Shown here piece by piece: positions 51,386 to 59,675 of a DNA stretch of 64,000 nt. The notes below the pieces were generated by a model, which was not told the origin of the DNA, searched no databases, and was given only the letters and a program-made list of their open reading frames with translations. Location of the stretch: positions 62,001-126,000 of the forward strand of contig JAZKAR010000028.1 of assembly GCA_040389065.1 (NCBI GenBank), in the 5' to 3' direction. The position numbers were made by a program, and so were the translations under genes. Position 1 is the first letter of the stretch. Each line of letters starts with the position of its first letter. The DNA comes from JAZKAR01 sp040389065 (GTDB lineage Bacteria > Pseudomonadota > Gammaproteobacteria > Burkholderiales > Casimicrobiaceae).

Positions 51386-53183
51386 AAGATAGTATCCTCA
51401 GATCCTGTGAAGAAAGAAGCTCATGTAACATTCTATCAAGCTCCTTTGCGCGGGATTTTTGAGCTGAACATTTAGATAAAATACCATTCGTTTGGTTTTG
51501 TAAGCTTTGCTGTTCCTGATCACTTAGTGTTTTTGATGTATGAATAATAATAGGAATGTCACGTGTACTGGGTTCTTGCTTAAGACGCGCAAGCACTTCT
51601 TGCCCGGGCATAAAGGGCATCATCCAATCAAGAAATATAACGCAAGGCTTGATTTGTTCCGCCAAGGCTAGGCCTTCTTCACCTGAAGAGGCCTCGATGA
51701 TATGTTCTGCATAGTTTTCAAGCATTTTCTTTAATACATAGCGATCGGTGGGATGATCATCAATAATAAGAATGCGATTACACAAAGTAGGAGCAACTTC
51801 TGCATACAGTTCACTATATTGTGCTTCCTGGGGGCCATTATAGTAACCTGGTAAGATTAGCGAAAAGGTAGAGCCTTGACCATATATGCTTTCCATCTTT
51901 ACCTTACCGCCTAGTAAATGCGCCAGCTTGCGAGAAAGGGGGAGGCCTAATCCTGTTCCTCTTATTTTGTGTTGATGATCACCTTCTACTTGGGCAAATG
52001 CTTCAAAAATACGCTCACTATCTTCGGGTGCTATACCAATACCCGTATCGCTGACACTAATCATTACAGTATTGTCTGCAGCCATGCGGGCAGATACCCG
52101 CACTTCTCCTTCATACGTATATTTAAGACTATTCGAAATAAAGTTTCTTAAAATCTGTGAAACTTTACCTTCATCTGTAAACAATATTGGAATATCTGAA
52201 CAGTCATCAAATATCAAATTTACCGAGGAGCTTGATTGAACAAGTGGTTTAAGCATGCCGCGTAATATACGAAATATTTCTTTTATTTCAAAATTACGAG
52301 GGCGAATAACAATTTTACCTGCTTCAACTTTAGCAAGATCAAGCACATCATTCACCAGTTCTGAAAGAGATTTAGCGCTTGATTGAATAAAAGAAACTTG
52401 TTTTTCTTGTTCGGTAGTTAACTCGCCATCAAGGCGACTCATCAAAATAGCAGAGATACTAATAATGGAATTAAGCGGTGTACGTAGTTCATGGGTGATA
52501 TTAGAGAGAAATTCCGTTTTTAATTCAGAGCTACGGCGTTGATAATCTGCGCGTTGTTCTAGTTCGCCCGATAATGCCATAACACCGCAATTCGTTTCTT
52601 CTAGCTCTTGATTCAACAGTGTCAGCATTTGTTTTTGCCGCTGTACTTCTTCAAGCGCTACGAGGAGTTCCTGATTTTGGCGTTGAATTTCTTCAAATGG
52701 ATTTTGGGGCGCTTGTTGAGAAAGCGCTAAAGAAGTAATAGATAAAAGCTCACGATGCGTTACTAGGAGATTTTTAGGTAAAAGCTTCGTTAATTGAATG
52801 CATGTTCCTCGCGTAGAGGTAGAGTCTATCGTTAAATCATCTACTAAACGTTTGGCGCCTACTATTCCTAGGCCCATTCCTGTATCAGAAATATATTGAC
52901 CCGATAAAATAGCTTCAATGTGAGGAATTCCAGGGCCTTGATCAGTAATGCGTATCATAAAATTGGCTGGAGTTTCAGCGCTGTCATCTGCTAGCGAAAA
53001 TTCAATTTTCCCACCGTTTGCATACTGAAACGCATTGCGTGCAAGTTCAGAAACTGCTGTGGCAAGACGAACTTGTTCTTGATGATCAAAATTAAGAAGC
53101 TGAGCAATTTGCCGTGTTCGTTGCCTTGCTAACACTACATCATGCTCATATTTAACTTCAACTTTAAGCAGTATTGCATTCAT
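51378..53183 (-). CDS. Hybrid histidine kinase with N-terminal RsbT-like ATPase domain and C-terminal receiver
   Basis: The 601-aa product opens with an RsbT/RsbW-type HATPase domain (residues ~1-130; SELARNAFQYANGG and DQGPGIPHIEAI, GMGLGIVGAKRL). A coiled coil (~160-225), HisKA with His231 (NITHELRTPLNSI), a second HATPase (ISNSLKYTYEGEV, DTGIGIAPEDSE, GTGLGLPLSRKL) and a receiver with FLDWMMPFMPG follow. The first domain is likely the docking point for RsbS. This is how a stressosome without SigB can feed a two-component phosphorelay. It overlaps the next gene by 8 bp. Confidence 0.92.
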   Translation of the reverse strand: MNAILLKVEVKYEHDVVLARQRTRQIAQLLNFDHQEQVRLATAVSELARNAFQYANGGKIEFSLADDSAETPANFMIRITDQGPGIPHIEAILSGQYISDTGMGLGIVGAKRLVDDLTIDSTSTRGTCIQLTKLLPKNLLVTHRELLSITSLALSQQAPQNPFEEIQRQNQELLVALEEVQRQKQMLTLLNQELEETNCGVMALSGELEQRADYQRRSSELKTEFLSNITHELRTPLNSIISISAILMSRLDGELTTEQEKQVSFIQSSAKSLSELVNDVLDLAKVEAGKIVIRPRNFEIKEIFRILRGMLKPLVQSSSSVNLIFDDCSDIPILFTDEGKVSQILRNFISNSLKYTYEGEVRVSARMAADNTVMISVSDTGIGIAPEDSERIFEAFAQVEGDHQHKIRGTGLGLPLSRKLAHLLGGKVKMESIYGQGSTFSLILPGYYNGPQEAQYSELYAEVAPTLCNRILIIDDHPTDRYVLKKMLENYAEHIIEASSGEEGLALAEQIKPCVIFLDWMMPFMPGQEVLARLKQEPSTRDIPIIIHTSKTLSDQEQQSLQNQTNGILSKCSAQKSRAKELDRMLHELLSSQDLRILSYA

Positions 53184-53251
53184 AGGTTTGCTTTCTTAGA
53201 GCGCCTGTTTCCAATCGTGTTACGCCATACATCATGCAAACGTTTGCTTGC

Positions 53252-54292
53252 CTAATGATTGCTTGCTAAAGCTTCTGAATCAACTCTTAATACTATGATG
53301 GTTGTATCATCACGCGTTCTTTGATGGTCGCGATATAATACACCTGCAATAAGACTAGGATGTCGATAATTTAATCCTGGGTAATCTTCTATTTTCCAGC
53401 GTTCAGATAAACCATCTGTGTGAATGATAGTAAGTGCATTTTCACTGCAAGGATAGAGTATTTCTTGAACTTTACGCATTTGATGGCCCACTGTTCCATT
53501 AAATGACGTTAATCCTTTGCTTTTTAGGCCAGTCACAATACTAGCACTAATATTTCCTACGCCTGTGAATCGAAGTTCTTCTCGAGTGAAATCAATATCT
53601 GCAACAACAACAGCTGCTCCGCGGGTGCTTAAGAGTGCTCCGTGAATACTCTCTAATAATTTTTGTGAGGGTAGATCAATGTGTTGCTCAAAGCTAGCAA
53701 TAGCAGTTTGGCTGGCCCTAGCAGCAAGTGGCCCATGCCCTAAGCCATCGGCGACTAGTATTTTCACTCCTTGACCATACGGTTGTATGGTTAAACTATC
53801 TCCGCATTCACTTTCCCCTTTTATAGGGCGGCAAATAATGCCTATGTTCATAAAAGTAGACGAAAGGTTGAGCGGCGGTATCGGCCATAGTGTAGAAACC
53901 AATGCAGTGCCTTTACCTTCTTGAGAATAAATATCTAATTGAGTAGAAAGTCTGTTGACTGCACCTAAACCAATTCCTGAGCTTCCAGCGGTTGAGTAGC
54001 CATCTTCTAAACAAAGGTTAATATCGGGCATACCTTGCCCTTTATCTAGAGCAATAATTTCAAGGCCTTGCGTATTCATTGCCTTGAGTGCACGCAATAA
54101 AAGCTCTCCTCCTCCCGCGTGTTTGACGAGATTACTCGCAATTTCTGTAACAACAATGCCAACTTTTGCAGCCTCTGTCTCATCAAATTGTAAGGTTTGT
54201 GCAAGCGCTATTGCCTGGCGGCGTGCGCTACCTATTTCATTGAGATCTTTAATAAGAATTGATTGAGATTGAAAATGCAAACTCATTTCCAT
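53252..54292 (-). CDS. RsbT-like ATPase fused to SpoIIE/PP2C phosphatase
   Basis: The 346-aa product has an N-terminal RsbT/RsbW-like HATPase domain (GIVVTEIASNLVKHAGGGEL, DKGQGMPDINLCLEDGY, SGIGLGAVNRL) and a C-terminal PP2C/SpoIIE phosphatase (ILVADGLGHGPLAARASQTA, AAVVVADIDF, TGVGNISAS, TIIHTDGLSERW). In Bacillus the RsbX phosphatase resets the stressosome by dephosphorylating RsbS and RsbR. Here an ATPase domain has been added in front, so docking and resetting may be joined. Its start overlaps the end of rsbT by 10 bp. Confidence 0.9.
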   Translation of the reverse strand: MEMSLHFQSQSILIKDLNEIGSARRQAIALAQTLQFDETEAAKVGIVVTEIASNLVKHAGGGELLLRALKAMNTQGLEIIALDKGQGMPDINLCLEDGYSTAGSSGIGLGAVNRLSTQLDIYSQEGKGTALVSTLWPIPPLNLSSTFMNIGIICRPIKGESECGDSLTIQPYGQGVKILVADGLGHGPLAARASQTAIASFEQHIDLPSQKLLESIHGALLSTRGAAVVVADIDFTREELRFTGVGNISASIVTGLKSKGLTSFNGTVGHQMRKVQEILYPCSENALTIIHTDGLSERWKIEDYPGLNYRHPSLIAGVLYRDHQRTRDDTTIIVLRVDSEALASNH

Positions 54293-54687
54293 CTCGCGAT
54301 CATGACTCTTGTTCCTTTACCAATTTCAGTGTTAATTTCAAATTCATTGCAGAGTCGCTTGGCACCGCTTAATCCTAGACCCATTCCTTTACCGGTGGTA
54401 TAGCCATCGGTTAGCGCTAACGCTATATCAGCAATGCCTGGGCCTTGGTCTTCAAAAATGAGTCTGAGGCCTCGCTTTATGCCTTCATTTAGCGCCTCAA
54501 GTGTTAACGTTCCGCCTCCGCCATAAACCACCATATTACGGGCTAATTCACTAGCTGCCGTCACAATTTTAGTTAAATCGACTAATCCAAAACCTATTTC
54601 TGTTGCCCATTTTCTTACAATTTGACGTGATAAAACGATATCAGCTTCAGAGTGTATGGGTATCGTCTCATGTTTCATAACTGGCAT
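54283..54687 (-). CDS. rsbT: Serine/threonine kinase RsbT of the stressosome
   Basis: The 134-aa product is a stand-alone GHKL ATPase: IVTAASELARNMVVYGGGG (N box), FEDQGPGIADIALALTDGYTTG (G1) and GMGLGLSGAKRLCNEF (G2). In the stressosome it phosphorylates RsbR and RsbS and then leaves the complex to act on its output protein. Length equals Bacillus RsbT (133 aa). It overlaps rsbS by 20 bp and the next gene by 10 bp. Confidence 0.93.
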   Translation of the reverse strand: MPVMKHETIPIHSEADIVLSRQIVRKWATEIGFGLVDLTKIVTAASELARNMVVYGGGGTLTLEALNEGIKRGLRLIFEDQGPGIADIALALTDGYTTGKGMGLGLSGAKRLCNEFEINTEIGKGTRVMIARWK

Positions 54688-55063
54688 GGCTACTCTCCTC
54701 AGCGCGAATATTCATGGCCTCGCTAAGAAGTCTCATGCCTTTTTCCACATTGAGTGCTGTACGTACACCGGGAAGAGAAAGCCCCAGCTCTACTAATGTA
54801 ATAGCCACGGCAGGTTGCATGCCTACTAGCACTGTTTCAGCATCAAGGATGCGTGCCATGCTTGAAATATTAGCGACAATGCGACCAATAAACGAATCAA
54901 CCAGTTCGAGAGATGAAATATCAATCAAAACGCCTCTAGCGCCTGTTTCCGTAATTTTATTTGTCAAATCATCTTGTAAGGTCATAGCCAGGCGGTCATG
55001 CATATCTACCTGAATGGTTACAAGCAGAAATTCACCCATGCGTAAAATAGGAATACGTTCCAT
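54668..55063 (-). CDS. rsbS: STAS-domain protein RsbS of the stressosome
   Basis: The 131-aa product is a single STAS domain: IPILRMGEFLLVTIQVDMHD, then RGVLIDISSLELVDSFIGRIVANISSMARI with the Ser that is phosphorylated by RsbT in the DISSLE-type motif. The end is MQPAVAITLVELGLSLPGVRTALNVEKGMRLL. RsbS forms the stressosome core with RsbR and holds RsbT. Position between rsbR and rsbT matches the canonical order R-S-T. Confidence 0.93.
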   Translation of the reverse strand: MERIPILRMGEFLLVTIQVDMHDRLAMTLQDDLTNKITETGARGVLIDISSLELVDSFIGRIVANISSMARILDAETVLVGMQPAVAITLVELGLSLPGVRTALNVEKGMRLLSEAMNIRAEESSHASYET

Positions 55064-55065
55064 AC

Positions 55066-55956
55066 CTATTTTCCTTCCTGATGCCTTAACTCTGTTTTAG
55101 TGCGCACAATCGCCATGCCTGTTCGCTCAAGCGCTAATTTAAAGGCAGAAGCAAGGGTGGCTTTTGTAGAAACAGTGCCTAAATCGACTCCTAAATGCAC
55201 AATAGTTTGGGCAATTTGCGGGCGAATACCGCTAATAATGCAATCGGCCCCCATCAATCGTGCCGCAGCTACCGTTTTGAGTAGATGTTGTGCAACGAGT
55301 GTGTCAACCGTAGGAACGCCTGTAATATCAATAATCGCGACCGCTGAGCTTGTGGCAACAATACGCTCTAATAAAGACTCCATGACAATTTGAGTACGAG
55401 CGCTATCTAACGTGCCAATAAGAGGCAATGCCAAAATGCCTTCTGCCATGCTTACCACTGGGGTAGATAGTTCAAGCATGTCTTGCTGTTGCCGCATAAT
55501 GATTTCTTCACGGGCTTTTTGGTAAACCTCTGTGGTATAAAGCCCTAGCTTATCTAGTAAATATGTAGCACTCCATACTGCTTCTGAAAGTTTTACTGCA
55601 TCGTTGCCAACATTTTTGGTGAGGGCTTTGAAGAAAGGTTTTTTAAACGAAAACACAAAAGTGGCTGTTTCCGAAGGGCTAAAACCTTGTTCATTGCGCC
55701 TTTGGGATACTTCTGCAAGCAATTTTAATACGGGCTCCCACTCTGCAGATTTTATTGTGAGAGTATTTTCGGTTCGTGTTGCAGCTATAAAATAATGCAA
55801 AAATTCTTTGCACTGTTCTCTTAGCTCGCTTTCCTTGAGGCTGCTTTGTTTGCCTGTAATAGTAATTTGCTCTTCAATCCATTCGTTTAATATAGTAGCT
55901 TCGTTGTTGATTAGCGTTTCGTGAAGATACATTTTATTATTAGCAGCAGCACTCAT
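55066..55956 (-). CDS. rsbR: Stressosome sensor RsbR
   Basis: The 296-aa product has an N-terminal helical sensor domain (residues ~1-160, no haem-binding signature recognised) and a C-terminal STAS domain. The STAS part carries VAIIDITGVPTVDTLVAQHLLKTVAAARLMGADCIISGIRPQIAQTIVHLGVDL. The Thr residues in GVPTVDT and AQTIVHL match the RsbT phosphorylation sites known in Bacillus RsbRA. The start at 55956 has AAAGGAAATTT before the ATG; an earlier frame start is less likely. What the N-terminal domain senses is not clear. Confidence 0.92.
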   Translation of the reverse strand: MSAAANNKMYLHETLINNEATILNEWIEEQITITGKQSSLKESELREQCKEFLHYFIAATRTENTLTIKSAEWEPVLKLLAEVSQRRNEQGFSPSETATFVFSFKKPFFKALTKNVGNDAVKLSEAVWSATYLLDKLGLYTTEVYQKAREEIIMRQQQDMLELSTPVVSMAEGILALPLIGTLDSARTQIVMESLLERIVATSSAVAIIDITGVPTVDTLVAQHLLKTVAAARLMGADCIISGIRPQIAQTIVHLGVDLGTVSTKATLASAFKLALERTGMAIVRTKTELRHQEGK

Positions 55957-56311
55957 AAATTTCCTTTCGAGATGGCGAAGATCACTTAAAATGAGAATTG
56001 GCAAATGGCTAAGCAAAGAGGCTAAACAACGTTAAGTTGTATGACGCCTTATATTTTAAGACAATTAGCAATTGATTTAGTATTGGCTAGTGTAGATGTA
56101 TAGCACAATTATTTAATGAGGTTTAGCCTTATTGATAATGCTTTACTTTATTATTTTGCGATTAAATCAAAAAGAAATAAAAATATAAAATTATTATAAA
56201 TAAATATTTATTGAAATATCTTATATTCTAACTAATAAGAGGCAAAAAAGTCACAAGGCCCAAAAGACACAATTGATAATATTTTCTAATGTATAGGGTA
56301 AGCAGCGGCTA
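55957..56311. other. Intergenic region upstream of the stressosome operon
   Basis: About 355 bp of AT-rich sequence that should carry the rsbR promoter. It shows several T/A-rich hexamers but no certain pair. Confidence 0.4.
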
Positions 56312-56581
56312 TTATTTGATAATAGGCTGCGATCCTAAATGATAAAAAGGCGTACCAACTTTTGCGTTACTTAAAGGAATATCTTGTGATTCATTGATAT
56401 TTTTAAGGGTGCCGCTACTTTTTAATGAGATATTTTTAAAATCTTTATCATTTAATGAAATACCGTTTTTGGGCGGCGTTGCCGAGAGATCTTTTCCAGT
56501 GCCAAGATTTCCATTAAGGCCTAAACCTGCATAAACATTAAAACTAAGTGTTATTAACAATAGCGCAACTAGATTTTTCAT
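56312..56581 (-). CDS. Small exported protein
   Basis: The 89-aa product has a signal peptide (MKNLVALLLITLSFNVYA) and a short mature part of mixed polar residues (GLGLNGNLGTGKDLSATPPKNG...). No family is recognised. AAGG lies five to nine bases before the ATG at 56581. The earlier ATG at 56638 would remove the signal peptide start from the N-terminus, so it is rejected. It is a single gene upstream of the stressosome region. Confidence 0.6.
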   Translation of the reverse strand: MKNLVALLLITLSFNVYAGLGLNGNLGTGKDLSATPPKNGISLNDKDFKNISLKSSGTLKNINESQDIPLSNAKVGTPFYHLGSQPIIK

Positions 56582-56960
56582 AAATACCTTAACTAAGCAA
56601 AATTTAAAATGGCAGGATGCTGGCCAAATATCGATCAATCTATTTTAACATGGCAGTACTTTCTCAATAAATAGGGATAGACCTTGGCTAAAGGACTAGA
56701 GGCGGATGCGATTTAAGAAGACTTGCTGCGTGATGTGGCGTAATAGAGTTTTGCTTAGTGTGCTTTAAGCAGCAGAGCAGTCTTGTATTGGCTAGAGTGT
56801 TTGTAATGATTGATTAATGAGTGAAATTGATGGTGTTACGATGCCATTACATAAGGCATGAAAATTTTATGGAATGCTTAAGCCTCGTTTAATTAGGGCT
56901 TAGCAGCAGGCTGTAACAAAACCATATTAGGTTACAGCCTGAGATCAAATTTTCGATAAA
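56582..56960. other. Intergenic region
   Basis: About 380 bp with no supported gene apart from the hairpin at 56907. It separates two small minus-strand genes and includes the promoter for the small exported protein. Confidence 0.4.
56907..56941. terminator. Inverted repeat after the disordered protein gene
   Basis: An 11-bp perfect stem (CAGGCTGTAAC with GTTACAGCCTG) has a 13-base loop. It lies 20 bp past the stop at 56961. It lacks a strong T-run, so it is only a probable terminator. Confidence 0.5.
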
Positions 56961-57440
56961 TTACGAATTTTTAAAGGATGTACTTTGGTTAGTATTCTGA
57001 TGGATGTTCTGCAGCTGATGATTAAAATCATGCCAGAAGAATCGCCAGAATGTTGAAGTGAAGTCAAAAAAGAAGGAGGTAGGCGTGGCTGTAAACGAAG
57101 CAAAAGATTCTTGTTTTTTAGCCGCGGCTTCTTGTTCAACTGCTAAATTAAGCTGCGCACTATGCACAATCTCAGGATTGATAGGGAAAATATCTTCTAG
57201 GCCAATGTTTCCTGTTCCGCCGACTTTTGAGTGCTTAGAAGATTCAATCGTTGCCTCATTTGTGTGTCTTTTGTTTATATCGTTGATATTAGCTTCATAA
57301 CTATGATGAGATGAAGCTTCTTTAGTTGTAGAAGAAGCATTATGGGTGCTATGGTCTGAAGGTGGCGTATGAATGAGTGAGGAAATTTCAGAGGAATTAA
57401 CAGGTTTTTTTTTGGATTTTTTTTCATCTACATTTGTCAT
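56961..57440 (-). CDS. Mostly disordered hypothetical protein
   Basis: The 159-aa product starts MTNVDEKKSKKKPVNSSEIS, is Ser/His/Asn-rich for 70 residues, then has a helix (HSAQLNLAVEQEAAAKKQESF) and an aromatic segment (SFFFDFTSTFWRFFWHDF). It looks intrinsically disordered apart from the end, perhaps membrane- or granule-associated. Phasin-like roles are possible but not shown. AAAGGC precedes the ATG. Confidence 0.55.
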   Translation of the reverse strand: MTNVDEKKSKKKPVNSSEISSLIHTPPSDHSTHNASSTTKEASSHHSYEANINDINKRHTNEATIESSKHSKVGGTGNIGLEDIFPINPEIVHSAQLNLAVEQEAAAKKQESFASFTATPTSFFFDFTSTFWRFFWHDFNHQLQNIHQNTNQSTSFKNS

Positions 57441-57508
57441 AGTATGCCTTTCAAGCGATTGAATAATAAGTGCGAATAGTTAATGTCAACATGAATACTT
57501 TATGTTCT

Positions 57509-57600
57509 TAGAAGTTACGCAGTTGGCTCTCTGGGGGCCGTACTATATGTACTGTCTCGGGGCATCCTACGCCTTGATATAGCTCAACCGCGTACCTCTA
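57509..57600. repeat. Dispersed palindromic repeat, copy I
   Basis: The ends TAGAAGTTACGCAGTTG and CAACCGCGTACCTCTA enclose a shortened core in copy A orientation (GCCGTACTATATGTACTGTC). Confidence 0.8.
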
Positions 57601-57691
57601 GTGCTTATAAAATTAAGCAACTCTTTGAGTTTTGATGAAATGTTGAGCGAGAAATGTGTTGAAAACTGATAGTTTAATTTTTACATATAAG

Positions 57692-57731
57692 AAAACGGAG
57701 AAACAGCTATGTAAGCTTGTTTCTCCGTTTT
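57692..57731. terminator. Strong hairpin terminator after the KGG-repeat gene
   Basis: A 14-bp perfect stem (AAAACGGAGAAACA with TGTTTCTCCGTTTT) has a loop that can extend the stem further, and T-runs lie on both sides. It follows the stop at 57761 by 30 bp on the minus strand. Confidence 0.85.
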
Positions 57732-57760
57732 TTAAAGCGCATCACCCATTATTTTAGAGC

Positions 57761-58264
57761 TTAGCGACGGCCTTCAGTACTGCTTTTATTTTGACTGCTT
57801 GATGCACTATGTGCTGTACTTGATTTGCTAGAAGTGTCATCGTTTTTATGACTTTGACGACCAGCTTCTACATGTTGCTCATGGGTGCCGCCTTGTTTGC
57901 CGCTACGTGATGATGAGCTTTCATTATCATTATCATTGTCAGAAGCATGTGAGCGTGAGCCTGACGAAGAAGCATTACTGCTTCTAGAATCATCATTTTT
58001 ATGGCTTTGGCGCCCAGCTTCTACGTGCTGCTCATGGGTTCCACCTTGTTTGCCACTGCGTGATGATGAGCTTTCATTATCGTTGTCAGAAGCGTGGGAA
58101 CGTGAACTAGTTGAGGAATGACTGCTGCTGCTCTTTGAATCATCATTTTTGTGGCTTTGGCGCCCAGCTTCTACATGTTGCTCATGGGTTCCACCCTGGG
58201 TGCTATGTGCGTTTGCAGATTTGTTGGTTGAGGTTGAGCTTTTTGAAGATGTATTTGTAGTCAT
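57761..58264 (-). CDS. KGG-repeat stress protein (GsiB/Con-10-like)
   Basis: The 167-aa product contains three copies of GGTHEQHVEAGRQSHKNDD (residues ~24-42, 74-92, 125-143) joined by Ser-rich linkers. This GGxxxxxxxxxGxxSH pattern is the KGG motif of general-stress proteins such as GsiB and Con-10. Such proteins are disordered and protect against drying or heat. At the DNA level the repeats are tandem-like and may expand or shrink. A terminator follows. Confidence 0.85.
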   Translation of the reverse strand: MTTNTSSKSSTSTNKSANAHSTQGGTHEQHVEAGRQSHKNDDSKSSSSHSSTSSRSHASDNDNESSSSRSGKQGGTHEQHVEAGRQSHKNDDSRSSNASSSGSRSHASDNDNDNESSSSRSGKQGGTHEQHVEAGRQSHKNDDTSSKSSTAHSASSSQNKSSTEGRR

Positions 58265-58413
58265 AGTTGTTCCTTTAAAGTAAAGTTAAAGTTAAATCAC
58301 ATATAACTATTCGCGATGAAGCTACTCGAATAATATTCTTTCAATTACTTGCTTTTCTAAATCGATCAAATCGCTATAGAATTTTTTTACAGCTTTGCTC
58401 ATTTTTTTTCATA

Positions 58414-58447
58414 AGAGGCTTTTCATTACATTGAATGAAAAGCCTCT
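58414..58447. other. 14-bp inverted repeat spanning the cspA stop codon
   Basis: AGAGGCTTTTCATT pairs exactly with AATGAAAAGCCTCT around a six-base loop. The stop codon of cspA (58426-58428) lies within the stem. It may protect the mRNA end or end transcription. Confidence 0.6.
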
Positions 58448-58653
58448 GAGACACGTATATTCGTAGCTTGCATGCCTTTTTGGCCTGGCAATGGTTCAAA
58501 TTGAACACGCTGGCTTTCATTTAGAGTTTTGAAGCCTGTGCTTTGAATTTGGCTATAATGTGCAAAAACATCATCACCCCCTTGATCAGGAGTAATAAAT
58601 CCAAAACCTTTTGATTCATTGAACCATTTTACTGTACCAAACTGACTACTCAT
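58426..58653 (-). CDS. Cold-shock domain protein
   Basis: The 75-aa product is a single cold-shock domain: MSSQFGTVKWFNESKGFGFITP (RNP1 KGFGFI), DDVFAHYSQI (RNP2 VFAHY), SQRVQFEPLPGQKGMQATNIRV. It binds single-stranded RNA/DNA and melts RNA structure. The start at 58653 (MSSQF) is chosen over an upstream TTG because AAGGA precedes it and CspA-like proteins start there. It lies downstream of the DksA-like gene, in the same direction. Confidence 0.94.
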   Translation of the reverse strand: MSSQFGTVKWFNESKGFGFITPDQGGDDVFAHYSQIQSTGFKTLNESQRVQFEPLPGQKGMQATNIRVSEAFHSM

Positions 58654-58740
58654 GTTAACTATTCCTTTGTTATACAAGCTACTAAATAATGATCTTTGGG
58701 TCTAACTTAATTAAGTCTTTAAAACTTAAATTTAAGACAA

Positions 58741-59136
58741 TTAAAGCGATGTTACGCGTCTACCTGCATACGTGCGCTCGTGAACCGACTGACAACGAAT
58801 ACAGCGTTTAGCAATAGGATGAACCACTAGGCGTTTATAGGAAATATCTTCACCGCAATCAATACATTCGCCATAGCAACCTTCTAGCAAACGATTTTTA
58901 GCAATATCAATTGCCTTTAGTTCTTCAACTCTGTATTCCGCCATAGAGTTATCAAAATCAATTAAGGTGTCGACTACTGAGGCGTCACCTTCATCTTTTA
59001 TATCTGCTTTAAGCTCAACATAAGAGCCATCAACACGTTGAGCTAAATAGCCTTGAACTTGTGACTGAACGCAACTCTCACGTGTATAGAGAGATTGTTT
59101 TAATGTACTTAATTGGTGTGAAGTTAGATTTGACAT
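58741..59136 (-). CDS. DksA/TraR-type zinc-finger protein
   Basis: The 131-aa product has an N-terminal helical coiled coil (SNLTSHQLSTLKQSLYTRE), a middle with acidic patches and IAKNRLLEGCYGECIDCGEDISYKRL, and HPIAKRCIRCQ, giving a four-cysteine zinc finger. TraR/DksA proteins bind RNA polymerase and modulate promoters under stress. It is about 20 residues shorter than DksA (151 aa), like TraR/YbiI relatives. The promoter has a TTACCAAATTTACCAA element shared with the gene at 10972. The ATG at 59136 is preferred over a GTG upstream. Confidence 0.88.
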   Translation of the reverse strand: MSNLTSHQLSTLKQSLYTRESCVQSQVQGYLAQRVDGSYVELKADIKDEGDASVVDTLIDFDNSMAEYRVEELKAIDIAKNRLLEGCYGECIDCGEDISYKRLVVHPIAKRCIRCQSVHERTYAGRRVTSL

Positions 59137-59193
59137 AATGGAACTCACTCTGTCTTTATTAAATAAATAAGGTAATGTTTTACCAATGTGACC

Positions 59194-59243
59194 ATAATTA
59201 CTGATTTTTCATGTTTTGTCAAGAAAATTGGTAAATTTGGTAA
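59194..59243 (-). promoter_or_regulatory. Sigma70-type promoter with upstream TTACCAAATTTACCAA element
   Basis: Read on the minus strand: element TTACCAAATTTACCAA (59243-59228), -35 TTGACA (59222-59217), a 17-bp spacer, -10 AATTAT (59199-59194). It precedes the DksA-like gene by about 58 bp. A further TTGGTAA lies just downstream of the -10. The same arrangement is found at 11183-11235. Confidence 0.65.
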
Positions 59244-59410
59244 GGCTGATGCATTTTCTAAAACAATATTTTCTATCAAGCTATTCAACATAAACAAATT
59301 TAACGATCAAGAATTTATTCAAAAAATGTTAGCTAAATAAATTTTTCAAAACTTCACACTTACTTATATTCATCTATATAGAAAATTTGGATAAAGGAGT
59401 TGTCAAAAAT

Positions 59411-59533
59411 ATGAGGTGCTGGATATTAAGGCGTATTAAAAGCCTAGCCTTCAACAAAGCCTTAATGAATGTTGAAACCTTAGTAAGTTGGATATCAGAT
59501 CTAAATGCAAGATTGCTGACTAATTCGATCTGA
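59411..59533 (+). CDS. Small protein of 40 aa with its own Shine-Dalgarno and terminator
   Basis: The frame MRCWILRRIKSLAFNKALMN, VETLVSWISDLNARLLTNSI has AAAGGAG eleven bases upstream. A terminator hairpin begins at its stop codon. The product is basic and helical without a clear membrane helix. No family is recognised. The short coding length leaves some doubt, but the ribosome-binding site and immediate terminator suggest an expressed unit. Confidence 0.5.
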   Translation: MRCWILRRIKSLAFNKALMNVETLVSWISDLNARLLTNSI

Positions 59534-59558
59534 ACGTTTCAAAAACGTTAATTTTTTT
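59533..59558 (+). terminator. Rho-independent terminator
   Basis: AACGTTT and AAACGTT pair around CAA, followed by AATTTTTTT. It ends the small gene at 59411 on the plus strand. Confidence 0.7.
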
Positions 59559-59675
59559 AAAGTAATACCTTCTTTTGTTCTTAGCTTATGCTAATGTTCA
59601 CCTTCTCGAAAAAAACACGATAAGGAACACATGGGTAAGCTTTAGTTTTTTAAGGTAAAAGTTCGGTTGAATACC

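Noticed and set aside
57761..58264. CRISPR-like tandem repeats
   Set aside because: The repeats are the KGG protein motif in frame, with similar Ser-rich linkers rather than unique spacers; no cas genes are present.
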